Assembly (NCBI GenBank): GCA_036426205.1
Contig: WSYH01002496.1
Coordinates: 1-64,000, forward strand
From: Ascaphus truei
Taxonomy: Eukaryota > Chordata > Amphibia > Anura > Ascaphidae
Length of the DNA: 64,000 nucleotides
Direction of reading: 5' to 3'
Shown here: in pieces, positions 34,880 to 44,999 of the stretch
Layout of the letters: each line of letters begins with the position of its first letter
Numbering within the stretch: the first letter of the stretch is position 1
Notes under the pieces: generated by a model
What the model was told of the DNA's origin: nothing
Database searches by the model: none
Seen by the model: the letters and a program-made list of their open reading frames with translations, nothing else
Translations under genes and position numbers: made by a program

Positions 34880-35215
34880 CCCGTATACCCATTGATTGGA
34901 ATAGTGGTAAAACTATGCCCATAATATGGCCATGGTTTGCCACTATGGCAATGAATGGGCAAGCTAAAAAAAGACACAAAATAAAACACATTACTTATTT
35001 CAATAAACAAAAAAAATGGCAATAAACCAACTGATTGGGACAGTGGTACACCATGCCCATAATATGACCATGGTTTGCCACTATAATGAATGGGCAAGCT
35101 ACAAATAAAAAAAACAAGCACTGAATAAAATACATTACAGTACATTGCAATTTAAAAAAAAAAACATTTGACAATAAACCAATTGATTGCAGAGTGGGCA
35201 AGCTAAAAAAAAAAA
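34880..35215. repeat. Three tandem copies of a roughly 140-bp unit
   Basis: The phrase ATTGATTGG...GTGG...CAATGAATGGGCAAGCTA recurs with starts at about 34891, 35031 and 35181. A-rich linkers separate the copies and the third is shortened. No coding capacity. Confidence 0.7.
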
Positions 35216-36205
35216 AAAAAAACAAGCCCCAAAAATACAATACATAACATTTAAATAAAAACAAGCATTTGCCCAAAAATGCATTGCTTGTCATTGTGTT
35301 TATCTATAGCCTGAAGTTTAGTGAATAGCAGTTTCTGGGGAAAAAATGCGATTTCGGGCATTTTTAGCTTACCGCACGTCTTGTTTTAGAGTGTTATACT
35401 GTAGTACTAAAAAAAGCTGTTTTAGTGCGATATTACACTTATCGGAGCTTTGTGAATAGCAACACAGGCAATATCACACTATAAGGGTATTTATAGTGCT
35501 ATAAGTCACTTATCGAAGTTTAGAGAATAAGCCCCTAAGGGAGAAGCTTCCTCCTCTTCCTCTCTCTGCTACACAACTCGCATTATGTGGATACCATCAA
35601 TATAAACTGACAAGACAGAAACTGAGCCTCAGTGAAAAATATTTAAATCCTCCTGATATGGACTACAAGAAATGAATTAGTAAAAAAAAGGCAAATTATC
35701 CTATTTCAGATAAAACAATACAGCATAATCAGGCTCGTACAACTTTAATTCTCAAGCAACTGCACGCGTCCGCACGGCTGCCTTGCTTGCCGGCGGCGCG
35801 GGCAACTCACTGCACCGCGATTTGCGGTCTGCAGTGAACTGTGATGCGTGCTGGGGGGGCGTTGCCAAATGGGTCGGGGGCGTTGCCAAATACTGGGTTG
35901 GGGTCATTGATCAGTGTCCCGGGTGCAAAGTTAACAGGGTGAAAACAGAGCCGGGTTTATCAATGTGTCCCTTCTCACACGCGTGTTCTCGCAGAGAAAA
36001 GGCTAATAAACACCCCCCCTATTCATTCCCAGACCTCTGTGACTCCCGAGAGGATGCGCCGGTCTGTGTGACCGTCCCGCTACTCTCTGTTGTCCCCAAA
36101 CCCGCCGTGCCCCTCATTTACACAATAAAAGGACTATTTTCTCACGGCTCAGACGCCTCATACATTGCTTTGTATGTCCAGATCTTGCTTTGCAATATAT
36201 TGCAG
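35216..36205. other. Noncoding stretch, probable end of a repeat element
   Basis: 35283-35540 ends in GAGAATAAGCCCCTAAGGG, a terminus style seen in dispersed TIR elements, but no matching left end was found. 35760-36200 becomes CpG-richer towards the putative promoter at 36210. Confidence 0.4.
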
Positions 36206-36209
36206 GACT

Positions 36210-36407
36210 TCCCTCCCAAGCCGCCTCCCTCCCGTAGCTCCTTCCTTCTCCCCTCATTCCCTCCTCCCCTCATTGGCTGACTCGTGCACCACGTGCCGCG
36301 TAAGCGCTGCAAAATACAAGGAGCTGATAGCTCCAGCACGCTGACGCGTCACAGCACGCAGTCAGCCCTGTCTGAAGGAGGCAGCGGGGACAAACACATA
36401 TCAGGTA
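36210..36407 (+). promoter_or_regulatory. Candidate CpG-rich promoter with untranslated first exon
   Basis: A pyrimidine-rich, CpG-containing segment has an ATTGG (reverse CCAAT) near 36273, an E-box CACGTG near 36290 and a GACGCGTCA motif near 36342. At about 36399-36406 it ends in CAGGTAAGG, a near-perfect vertebrate splice donor. No convincing ATG frame crosses the donor, so a noncoding first exon of a plus-strand gene is the simplest reading. The gene is not identified, and nothing downstream in the window is a clear second exon. A GC-rich MITE could mimic this. Confidence 0.35.
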
Positions 36408-36409
36408 AG

Positions 36410-37523
36410 GGGCTGGTGGCCAGCGCACGGGGCCGCACACACTGCCGACCGCAGTGGGGCCTCAGCCTAACTGATGACATGACGTGATTTCATGAAATTC
36501 ACTGACAAAGAGCTTTGGTGAGCAAGTTCTTGTTTTTAACTTCTACTTTTTCATCGGTCAGCCAGATCCCCCCTCTAGAAATGGAGCACTTGCCCACAAT
36601 GTACATTAAACAAACATAACTTGCCCATAATGTACATAGTAAGTTATAAGTACACTGAAATGGTTAAAAGGGAAAAACACAAAAGATTGGCTCCCATTGA
36701 AGAAAACACTTAACCTTTGATGTAATCTATGTAGTTTATTGTTGTCTGATCTACAGATAGTGTTATTTTCTTTTATATCCGCTTTGAGCCGAGATAATTA
36801 CTGTTACTACTCTGACCATTATGAATGCCAGGGTGATTTTATTGGTCTTCCCCCATTGGCATATTTCCGATGTCTATCACTGTTAGATGTGGCTTGGGAA
36901 CCGGCTACTGTGGTTTTTCCACTAATCACCCTGGACGCATGGGTATAAATATACAGCCATTCTTGTTCATGTTATTCCCTTTGATAAAGTTGCATAGTGT
37001 GACGAAACGCGTCAGGGTACGTCAATTACGACATTACGTCATCACGCACGTGCACGCTTTACAGCTTGAGCGTGCAGGGAGCTTCATTGAGGCCGATACT
37101 CGCCTGCTACACTGGAAGCAGACACGTGGAATACAATCTGCGGGACCTAACAGAGGATGAACTTTTACCGGTGAATCGGCGGGATATCTCCTTTTGGACT
37201 GTCGAGTTGATCCGGGACGGTGCTCACTTCGTTGGTGGTGATATAATCACAAATTGCTTGTTGTTTACTATCTTTGTGAGTGTTTTTAATCCCTTTCCCT
37301 ATCCCTGTTTTTATTAAATGTACAATTTTATGCTATGGGGCGTGCGCTCTTTGTTTTCTTTTTCCTATAGAATCTGCACTGGAACTGGTTCTTCCATTTG
37401 AGAGCAGCCGTGGACCCCTGGACTTTGTACATTTTTTGCTCTGATTCAACCATCAGGACTCGTTCTAGGGTTTGGACTTTTGCATATGATTTTTATATTG
37501 ATTTTTTTTATTTATATATATAT
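36410..37523. other. Noncoding stretch with a dispersed repeat
   Basis: 36739-37440 includes AGTGTGACGAAACGCGTCAG near 36996-37015, a motif core I associate with dispersed amphibian repeats of unknown class. It ends in T-rich and (TA)n sequence beside the Gmr1-type LTR. No gene was found. Confidence 0.4.
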
Positions 37524-38154
37524 TGTCACAGAAACCAAGGGATGGTAATAAATTCCATATATAGGGCTCCCAGGATACTGGACAGTTTCTATCCTGTTTG
37601 GCCTGGGAGTGCAGCCTTATAAAACATGCACTCCATTCCACAGTTTGGCAAGTGCTGGAACTGAGGGATGAGGGATCCAGACCAGAGTTTGTCTGCTGCC
37701 TGATTTCTATCACCTGTCCTGCTAATTAGAAATCAGGTATTTAAGACTGATTTCCTGGTTCCTCTCCCCTCTCCCCTCGCCCCAAGAGCCTGGAGACAGG
37801 AAGGCTGCTAGAAGCAGAGAGGGGAAAAGCCTCACCCCAAACAGGTTAAACCATTCTGTTCCTTTTTGTCTAAAACGGCAAAGTACCTTATTTTGTTGTT
37901 GAAAGTGGAAAAGCCACTTCAACCCTGAGTCAGGGAAAACCTAAGTTAAGTTATTGCTCAGATGAGCAGCTTTTTGTTTTGCTGTGTTTCTGTTGTATGC
38001 ACTGTGGCAGTCTCAGTGCCTGGGACTGAATAAACCAGGCATAGCCTGTTTAAAGGAACAGCACGTGGTGCCTCGTCATTTAACCTACCCTAAAAGACCG
38101 TGTTCTAACAGTCCCGGACAGACGGCGGAGCCCCGGAGTAAGCCGTTTGTCACA
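37524..38154 (+). repeat. Left (5') LTR of the Gmr1-type element
   Basis: Begins TGTCACAG and ends TTTGTCACA. Candidate promoter boxes are TATAAAA at 37618-37624 and TATTTAA near 37738, and a polyadenylation signal AATAAA lies at 38029-38034. Two bases after the LTR, TGGTGGAGAATGCGGGC (38157-38173) has the TGG start expected of a primer-binding site; the tRNA is not identified. Confidence 0.8.
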
Positions 38155-38156
38155 TA

Positions 38157-38175
38157 TGGTGGAGAATGCGGGCAG
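38157..38175 (+). promoter_or_regulatory. Candidate primer-binding site
   Basis: TGGTGGAGAATGCGGGCAG lies two bases inside the left LTR. The position and the TGG start suit a tRNA-primed retroelement, but no tRNA match was made. Confidence 0.55.
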
Positions 38176-38245
38176 AACACTAAAAGGTCTGCGGGATAAA
38201 GAACTTTAAAAAAAAAAAAAAGTTTTTTTTCCTTCTCCAAACAAG

Positions 38246-38602
38246 ATGGAAGACGTGGTGAGTGCACTGGTACGCAATGTCGCTGCCCAGAAAGACGCGA
38301 ATGAAACCCAGCAACAGCTGTTAATAAACCAGCAACAGACGAATGCAGCCCTGCAAGAGGCTAATGCAAACCAGCGACAGACGAATGCAGCCCTGCAAAA
38401 GGCGAGTGCAATCCAGCAACAGCTGTTAATAGCCCAGCAAGAGACTAATGCAAACCAGCAACAGACGAATGCAGCCCTGCAAGAGGCTAATGCAAACCAG
38501 CAACAGACAAATGCAGCACTGCAAGATGCGAATGCAAACCAGCAAGAGACAAACCACTTGCTGAGAGAGGAGCAACAACGGTTCGCCCAGGGCTTACAGT
38601 AG
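38246..38602 (+). CDS. N-terminal Gln/Asn-rich coiled-coil part of gag (Gmr1-type)
   Basis: A 118-codon frame starts MEDVVSALVRNVAAQ and consists of near-exact repeats of a 14-residue unit like QQTNAALQEANANQ. This is a long polar coiled coil likely to self-associate. A TAG ends it at 38602. The SCAN region follows about 90 bases later in a different frame, so gag has been split by at least one stop and one frameshift. The internal DNA repeats (42-base units) make expansion or contraction easy. Confidence 0.7.
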   Translation: MEDVVSALVRNVAAQKDANETQQQLLINQQQTNAALQEANANQRQTNAALQKASAIQQQLLIAQQETNANQQQTNAALQEANANQQQTNAALQDANANQQETNHLLREEQQRFAQGLQ

Positions 38603-38689
38603 GAACTCGAGATCCTGAGAGGGACTATCATTAAGACCCCACTGGCAGAGGCAGCCCCAGTCCCGAGAATGACCAGGGCAAGCCACTAC

Positions 38690-40278
38690 CTTCGGATGAT
38701 GTTGAAACCGATCTTCTCACGTTTGAACGCACGGCACAGAGAGAGGGATGGCCAGAAGCTGAGTGGGCCAGTCTAATCGCACCCTTCTTAAGCGGCGAAC
38801 CCCAGAAGGCTTACTTTGATCTAGAGCCAGCCGAAGCTAACGTCTATGCAAAATTGAAGTTCGAGATCCTCGCCCGCCTCGGCGTAACCACGGCTGTTCG
38901 TGCCCAAAGGTTCCATGCATGGTCCTTCACGTTGGATAAAGCCACCCGAAGCCAGATGCATGACCTCATCCACCTCGCTTGGAAGTGGCTACAACCCGAG
39001 ATCAACTCAGCAAGCCACAGCGTGGAACGGTTGGTCATGGACCAGTTCTTGAGGAAACTTCCCTCTGCCCTATGCCGTTGGGTCAGTCAGAGTGACCCCC
39101 ACAATTCAGACGAGTTGGTGGCCCTCGTAGAAAGGTACAATGCAGCAGAAGAGCACCGGCAACCCATAGGCATGGAGCATCCCCACTACCCAAGGTTCCA
39201 GGACTCTTCCAGAGACGGTAAAAGGGTACCAGGGTTAAGGGGGGCTGAAGAGCGACGACCGCCTTCACACAGCACCAGCAACAGTGGCTCGCACACTAAG
39301 GGCAAAAGCCAACATGGGGAGCCGAAAAAGGGCTCTAAGTGGGACACAGACTATGTACCTAAATGTGTAAATTGTTATGAGAGGGGCCACACCGCGAAAG
39401 TCTGCCCACTAAATGCTGAACCAATGCAATGCAACAGCGTTGAACCTTATTCGCTGTGGTCCCAATGTATGGGCCCTAGCCCAGAGGACCCCTTGAATAA
39501 CCATCTGTGGGCATTTGTAAAGGTAAATGGTAAGAGGGTTCGGGCACTTCTTGACTCTGGGAGTATGGTCACACTAGTGTCCGAATACCTGTTGCCCATT
39601 GAGAAAAAACAGGTAAACAGTTCACAAAGATTGGCAATTTGTTGTATACATGGGGATAATAACGAATATTCCACCGTTGATGTTCTTATTGAAACAGAGT
39701 TTGGTTCTTTAGATTTCAAAGTGGGTATAGTACCCAAACTGGCACATGATGTGTTAATAGGGACCGACTTTCCCCATTTTCTAAAAATGTGGTCCTCCTC
39801 TCAGAATAGCGCCCATAGTTCAATAGCGGACCATAACGAAGTAACAGAAGAAACAAATCCTTTCCCTTTTTCAGAAATAGAGGTTGACGAGGGCCTAAAT
39901 AAGAAGGGGAAAGAGGATGAGTGCTGTAAAATTCCCTTCCCCATGGCTACCTTGGTAGGGAATACCCCAAATCAAGATGTTGAACAGGCACTTACCACCC
40001 CAGAACAGGATAAGACCTTCGCTGACCTAGAGGTCAGTCCTGGGAGTTTTAAGAAGGCCCAGTGGGAAGACCCCACATTAGCGGAAGCAAGGGGGAATAT
40101 ACGGGACCAGAATAGTACTCCGGGCCAACTAGATAGGTCACTTGCCTACCCCTACTTCGAGGTAGAGAATGACCTAGTATATCGGGTTGCTAAAAGGAAA
40201 TCAATTATAACTAAACAATTGTTGGTACCACGGACATTCCGTAATGTAGTATTACACCTCGCACATAGTCACCCATAA
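38690..40278 (+). pseudogene. SCAN-type gag, zinc knuckle, protease and start of integrase
   Basis: Sense begins about 38690, and the long open frame is 38854-40278. The capsid portion has the features of a SCAN domain (AEWASLIAPFLSGEPQKAY, then WKWLQPEINS, then VMDQFLRKLPSALCRWV). SCAN domains of vertebrate zinc-finger genes come from Gmr1-like Gag. A C-x2-C-x4-H-x4-C knuckle is encoded at 39364-39405. The protease follows with Asp-Ser-Gly at 39553-39561 and VLIGTDF near 39760. The frame then enters the integrase N-terminus (LAHSHP) and meets a TAA at 40276-40278. Confidence 0.85.
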
Positions 40279-40293
40279 GGGGGACACCTAGGG

Positions 40294-42642
40294 GTGGAAA
40301 AGACAAAAGAAAAGGTTCTTCGAAGCTTCTATTGGCCTGGGGTTCTGGCAGAAATTACAAATTATTGCTCCTCATGCCCAGAATGTCAGATCACCGCCCC
40401 GTTCAAAGCGTATCGTAGCCCATTGGTACCCCTTCCCATAATAGATGTACCATTTGACCGGATTGCTATGGATCTAGTAGGACCCCTAATAAAGTCTGCT
40501 AGGGGACATCAGCATATATTGGTAATATTAGATTATGCCACCCGATATCCGGAGGCAATTCCCCTACGTAGCACCTCTGCTAAAAACATAGCAAAAGAGT
40601 TAATAGTTCTGTTTACCCAGGTCGGAATTCCTAAAGAGATTTTATCTGACCAGGGAACACCATTTATGTCCCAAGTAACAAAAGAGTTATGTAAACTCCT
40701 AAAAATCAAGCATCTCAGAACCTCAGTCTATCATCCACAAACAGATGGTTTAGTGGAACGGTTCAATAAAACCTTAAAGAGCATGTTACGCCGGGCGGTC
40801 GATAAGGATGGGAAAAACTGGGATTGTTTGTTACCATACCTGTTATTTGCCATTAGGGAGGTTCCCCAATCATCCACAGGCTTCTCCCCGTTTGAACTAT
40901 TGTATGGCCGACACCCAAGGGGCCTACTGGATATAGCCAAAGAGACTTGGGAACACGAGGTTACCCCTTACAGAAGTGTAATAGAGCATGTTGCCCAGAT
41001 GCAGGACTGCATAGCTGCAGTCCTACCTATAGTGAGGGCACATATGGAAAAAGCTCAAGAGGCACAGAGGAATACGTATAATAAGGGTGCTAGGGTCAGA
41101 ATTTTTTTTCCAGGTGATAGGGTACTAGTTCTGGTTCCCACCGTAGAGAGTAAATTCCTTGCTAAGTGGAATGGGCCATATGAGGTCTTGGAAAGAGTGG
41201 GAGAAGTAAATTACAAGGTGAGACAGCCAGGTAGGATGAAACCTGAGCAAATTTACCATGTAAACCTACTTAAGCCCTGGAAAGATAGAGAGGTCTTGTT
41301 AACCCTAGTACCCCCAGGTCCGTCAGAGATTCGAGAAACTGACCCAGAGGTTAGCATAGCTGAAACCCTGTCCGTTCATCAGAAACGAGAGGTCCAGAAT
41401 TTAGTGAGAAGAAACAAAGAAGTCTTCTCTACACAGCCAGGTAGAACTAGCGTAATTGAACATGACCTAGCCTCTGAACCGGGGGTGCGAGTTAACCTTA
41501 AACCGTACCGAATCCCAGAAGCCAAAAGAGAGGCTATAAGTTTAGAGGTTAACAAAATGCTAAAACTAGGCGTAATTGAGGAATCCCAAAGTGGGTGGAA
41601 CAGCCCTATAGTTTTAGTCCCAAAGCCAGACGGTACAACAAGGTTTTGCAATGACTACCGTAAACTAAACGCTGTGTCAAAATTTGATACTTATCCTATG
41701 CCCAGGGTTGATGAACTGGTAGAGAGACTGGGCAAAGCCCGATATCTCACGACCCTAGACCTAACAAAAGGGTACTGGCAGGTTCCCCTCACAGAAAGGG
41801 CAAAAGAAAAGACAGCCTTCTCAACCCCAGACGGCCTCTTTCAGTATAGGGTGCTGCCTTTTGGCTTACATGGAGCTCCCGCCACATTCCAAAGAATGAT
41901 GGATAAAATGTTAAAACCACATGCTCGGTATGCTGCCGCCTACCTGGATGATGTGGTAATCCATAGTGAAGATTGGCAATCCCACCTTCCAAAGGTTCAA
42001 GCTGTGCTTGACGCAGTTCGGTCTGCTGGGCTAACTGCTAACCCCGCTAAATGCACTATGGGTCTGGAGGAGGCCAAGTATCTGGGGTATTCTATTGGCA
42101 GAGGTTTACTCAAACCCCAAACACTCAAAGTAGAGGCGATACAAAATTGGCCAAGAAGCTTGAAAGAAGCTCTCTGTGCCCAACCAGTGTTGGTCACACC
42201 TGACTTCTCTAAAAAGTTTTTAGTCCAAACCGACGCATCTGAGGTAGGGCTGGGGGCTGTGCTCTCCCAGGAGTCTCAAGGTGAGGAGCACCCCATCCTT
42301 TATTTAAGTAGGAAACTAAATCCCCAGGAGAAAAATTACTCCTTAGTCGAGAAAGAGTGTCTCGCAATAAAGTGGGCTGTAGAGACGCTCAAATACTATC
42401 TGTTGGGGAGAAAATTCCGGTTGGTCACAGATCATGCACCCCTCACCTGGATGTGTCAAAACAGAGAGAAGAATGCTAGAGTGACCAGGTGGTTCCTAAG
42501 CCTACAACCATTTCAATTTTCTGTGGAACACAGGTCAGGGCACAAACATGGCAATGCTGACGTGTTGTCAAGGATGCACTCCCTAATATCCATGGGCGCT
42601 CATCCCTCGAGGTCTGAGCTGGGGGGGGAGGATATGATTTAA
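40294..42642 (+). CDS. Gmr1-type pol: integrase, RT, RNase H
   Basis: A 782-codon open frame. The start is not a natural initiation site; the frame simply continues after the TAA at 40278. Integrase: CSSCPEC closes the zinc module, and the catalytic D, D, E are in FDRIAMDLVGP, LSDQGTPF and GLVERFNK. RT: LGVIEESQSGWNSPIVLVPKPDG, LTTLDLTKGYWQV, HGAPATFQRMM and catalytic YLDD (41941-41952). RNase H keeps Asp (QTDASEVG), Glu (EKECLAIK), Asp (VTDHAPL) and Asp (NADVLSR). Between QNWPRS and LKEALCAQP the usual connection segment with FLGL..YYRRF is missing, in frame. The final TAA is donated by the inverted LTR piece. Confidence 0.88.
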   Translation: MEKTKEKVLRSFYWPGVLAEITNYCSSCPECQITAPFKAYRSPLVPLPIIDVPFDRIAMDLVGPLIKSARGHQHILVILDYATRYPEAIPLRSTSAKNIAKELIVLFTQVGIPKEILSDQGTPFMSQVTKELCKLLKIKHLRTSVYHPQTDGLVERFNKTLKSMLRRAVDKDGKNWDCLLPYLLFAIREVPQSSTGFSPFELLYGRHPRGLLDIAKETWEHEVTPYRSVIEHVAQMQDCIAAVLPIVRAHMEKAQEAQRNTYNKGARVRIFFPGDRVLVLVPTVESKFLAKWNGPYEVLERVGEVNYKVRQPGRMKPEQIYHVNLLKPWKDREVLLTLVPPGPSEIRETDPEVSIAETLSVHQKREVQNLVRRNKEVFSTQPGRTSVIEHDLASEPGVRVNLKPYRIPEAKREAISLEVNKMLKLGVIEESQSGWNSPIVLVPKPDGTTRFCNDYRKLNAVSKFDTYPMPRVDELVERLGKARYLTTLDLTKGYWQVPLTERAKEKTAFSTPDGLFQYRVLPFGLHGAPATFQRMMDKMLKPHARYAAAYLDDVVIHSEDWQSHLPKVQAVLDAVRSAGLTANPAKCTMGLEEAKYLGYSIGRGLLKPQTLKVEAIQNWPRSLKEALCAQPVLVTPDFSKKFLVQTDASEVGLGAVLSQESQGEEHPILYLSRKLNPQEKNYSLVEKECLAIKWAVETLKYYLLGRKFRLVTDHAPLTWMCQNREKNARVTRWFLSLQPFQFSVEHRSGHKHGNADVLSRMHSLISMGAHPSRSELGGEDMI

Positions 42643-42966
42643 CCTGTTTGGGGAGAGGCTTTTCCCCTCTCTGCTTCCAGCAGCCTTCCTGTCTCCAGGC
42701 TCTTGGGGAGAGGGGAGAGGGGAGAGGAGCCAGGAAATCAGTCTTAAATACCTCATTTCTAATTAGCAGGACAGGTGACAGAAATCAGGCAGCAGACAAA
42801 CTCTGGTCTCGATCCCTCATCCCTTAGTTCCAGCACTTGCCAAACTGTGGGATGGAGTGCATGTTTTATAAGGCTGCACTCCCAGGTCAAACAGGATAGA
42901 AACTGTTCAGTATCCTGGGAGCCCTCATGATAGTAATTTTTTACCATCGCCCTTGTTTTCTGTCCA
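42639..42966 (-). repeat. Inverted partial LTR at the right end of the Gmr1-type element
   Basis: Reverse complement of 37524-37849, matching throughout with scattered substitutions and a few indels. It ends exactly at the LTR terminus (CA against TG), next to (TA)n. It lacks the inner 300 bases of the LTR, including AATAAA. Confidence 0.9.
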
Positions 42967-43037
42967 ATATATATATATATATAAATCATAATAGTATCTA
43001 TATGTATGTATTTATAGTATATCAGTATATATCATAG

Positions 43038-43068
<31 letters not shown>

Positions 43069-43139
43069 GATAATATGAATATAATATATATCTCATATAT
43101 ATCATACTATATATATATATATAATACTATATCTATATC
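42967..43139. repeat. (TA)n-rich microsatellite
   Basis: Mostly alternating T and A, with imperfect TATAGTATAT interruptions. A shorter (TA)n of the same kind resumes at 44129-44152, so this tract was probably the target of the LTR between them. Confidence 0.9.
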
Positions 43140-44128
43140 TCCACTTCCCAGATCCAATAACGAGATTCCCCTAGGCAAGAACAATAGAAACACACATCGG
43201 ATTGTAATTGTTTACTACTAAGCATTGATGAAACCTTATCTTTTAGTTATGGCAATAACACACCTATGACACACAATATAGTATTAACCCTCAACCTGCA
43301 ATATAACACCTGTGGCTCAGCCACTCATTAGGAGAAATGTCACTGTCCCGTCACCGCGTTCCCCACACCGTGTCCATATGAAATATAGATAATTATATAA
43401 GCTCAGTTCCTTGGTCACTCCACCCAGTGTCCCCAAAGAGTCTCTCCCCAGGCGGGATCAGCGCCTATTTGTACCGGAGTTGGTGCACTTTAGTAAATAC
43501 CTTCCGGTCACTGGGGTGACCGGCAACAACTTCAAAAAGGATCCGCCGATCGAGCGCAGTCTCTCACATGGGGATGATGCACAGCAGCCTGGGCCCAAAC
43601 GACTGTCACCAACCGCAGCTCCGCAACACTGTGTCCCTATCTGTCTATGCAGTAAGGTTATGTGTCGCTACCACTATAGGGCGCCCCTGCAGCACCACAA
43701 GCTATGGTGACTCAGGGAATACTCTGGGGCCTGAGGGGAAATCTGGCCTACGCAGGTGGGTCACTGACCCCCTGCACACACACTACCTCTCCCCTTGCTT
43801 CTCTGGTGCCTCTGACTAGCGTGATCTCTCCCCCACGCTTGCCTTTCCTGCCTCTCGCAATTCCTGCATTCTCATTCGCTCCCTGGCGTCAGGTGACTTC
43901 GCTGAGGCTCCTGGGGGTTGTAGTTACTTGCTGAGCCTCTTTTTGATTGGCCAGCCATTCGCGCGCTTCGCACTGCGCGAACTCTCTCTCCGCTCTGATA
44001 GTCGCTCCTGACTATTGCGCAACAACATGGCGGCGCCCTGTACTGCCGAACCGCTGCGGAACCTTCCAAAACACTCCCTGCAGAGACACGCTGCCGCGAA
44101 GGTAGAAGCAAACTGAGATATCCCTACA
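43140..44128 (-). repeat. Probable solo LTR related to the PNMA-like Gypsy family
   Basis: Roughly 1-kb GC-rich sequence with the same ordered landmarks as the LTR at 13498-14614: GTTGGTGCAC near 43480, CTGGGGCC...GGCCTACG near 43720, an ATTGG box near 43948 and an ACATGGCGG-type phrase near 44025 close to the right end. It ends CCCTACA, like the GGCTACA terminus. No pol or gag is attached. It lies between two (TA)n tracts. The left terminus is not clear. Confidence 0.45.
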
Positions 44129-44152
44129 TATATATATATATATATATATATA

Positions 44153-44999
44153 CAAAAGACAGAGGTGCCCAATGCTACATCCAATTGACAAAACATATAT
44201 GGTAATAAGTATAAAGTTTAAATACTTCAATAATAATAATAATTACTTGGTTATTTAGTTAAACCCTTTGGCCAAAGTGTCATAATCCTGCATACCAACG
44301 TCAAGGTATAACCAAATTAATGCAGGTCCTACACTACACTGTGAACCCTTCCTTTTACCTCTGTATGAGGGGAAAGAACCATAGTAGATCCTGTTCTTGC
44401 AGCAAAGTGAAAAGACCACTCAAGTTAAAAAGGTGAGGAGGAGTGAGCTCTGGGGGAGGGAGGTGCCACCTACCTCCATACAACTGTTGCCAGTCAGAAA
44501 TTGATTAACACACACATTCCTAGCTAGCTCAAACTCCTACACCCGCCACATCATGAATATATATATATATATGTCAAAAAGAGTGCTACTGAGCGTGGCA
44601 AATGTCTTTTCACTTTGCTGCAAGAACAGAATCTACTAACAGTATTAAATACTGTTGAGATTTTTTTATATATTTTAATCGTAGTGGGCACATACAGATG
44701 TTCTGTATAAATTATTGGCGAAATATAAATTATTTACATACTCTGCTGTGGGATTTGACCACACTATCGACTGGATGGATGCATAGAATAGACAAAGCAG
44801 TTCCCACTTCCCCAACTCGATTGATTTTACTAAGCGGAAAAGGCTCCCCTGGGTGAAATACCAGTGGCCAAGTCCCCTTGTCACTTATAATCTGCCTCTC
44901 TCATGTGTAGAGAAACTCGCCCCCCCCTCCTCCTCCCCTCCCTCTTCCCGCCTCCTCCGAAATTCAAAATTCCAATTCAATGACACACATAGCCTATGA
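44153..44999. other. Noncoding stretch with an inverted-repeat element
   Basis: No gene. It contains the 34-bp inverted pair at 44383-44637 (separate entry) and further (TA)n at about 44557-44573. Confidence 0.5.
44383..44637. repeat. 34-bp inverted repeats around 187 bases
   Basis: 44383-44416 and 44604-44637 are reverse complements with a single mismatch. The enclosed DNA is noncoding and ends in a (TA)n run. It has the form of a small foldback or MITE, with no assigned family. Confidence 0.75.

Larger units (their letters stand above)
37524..42966 (+). mobile_element. Gmr1-type Gypsy element with inverted partial right LTR
   Basis: A 631-bp left LTR (37524-38154), a SCAN-type gag, protease, then integrase before RT and RNase H. 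Integrase upstream of RT inside a Gypsy-type pol defines the Gmr1 group. Where a direct 3' LTR should be, 42639-42966 is instead the reverse complement of the first 326 bases of the left LTR, at roughly 95% identity by eye. (TA)n borders both outer ends. The coding regions are unusually well kept for a structurally odd copy. Confidence 0.88.
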
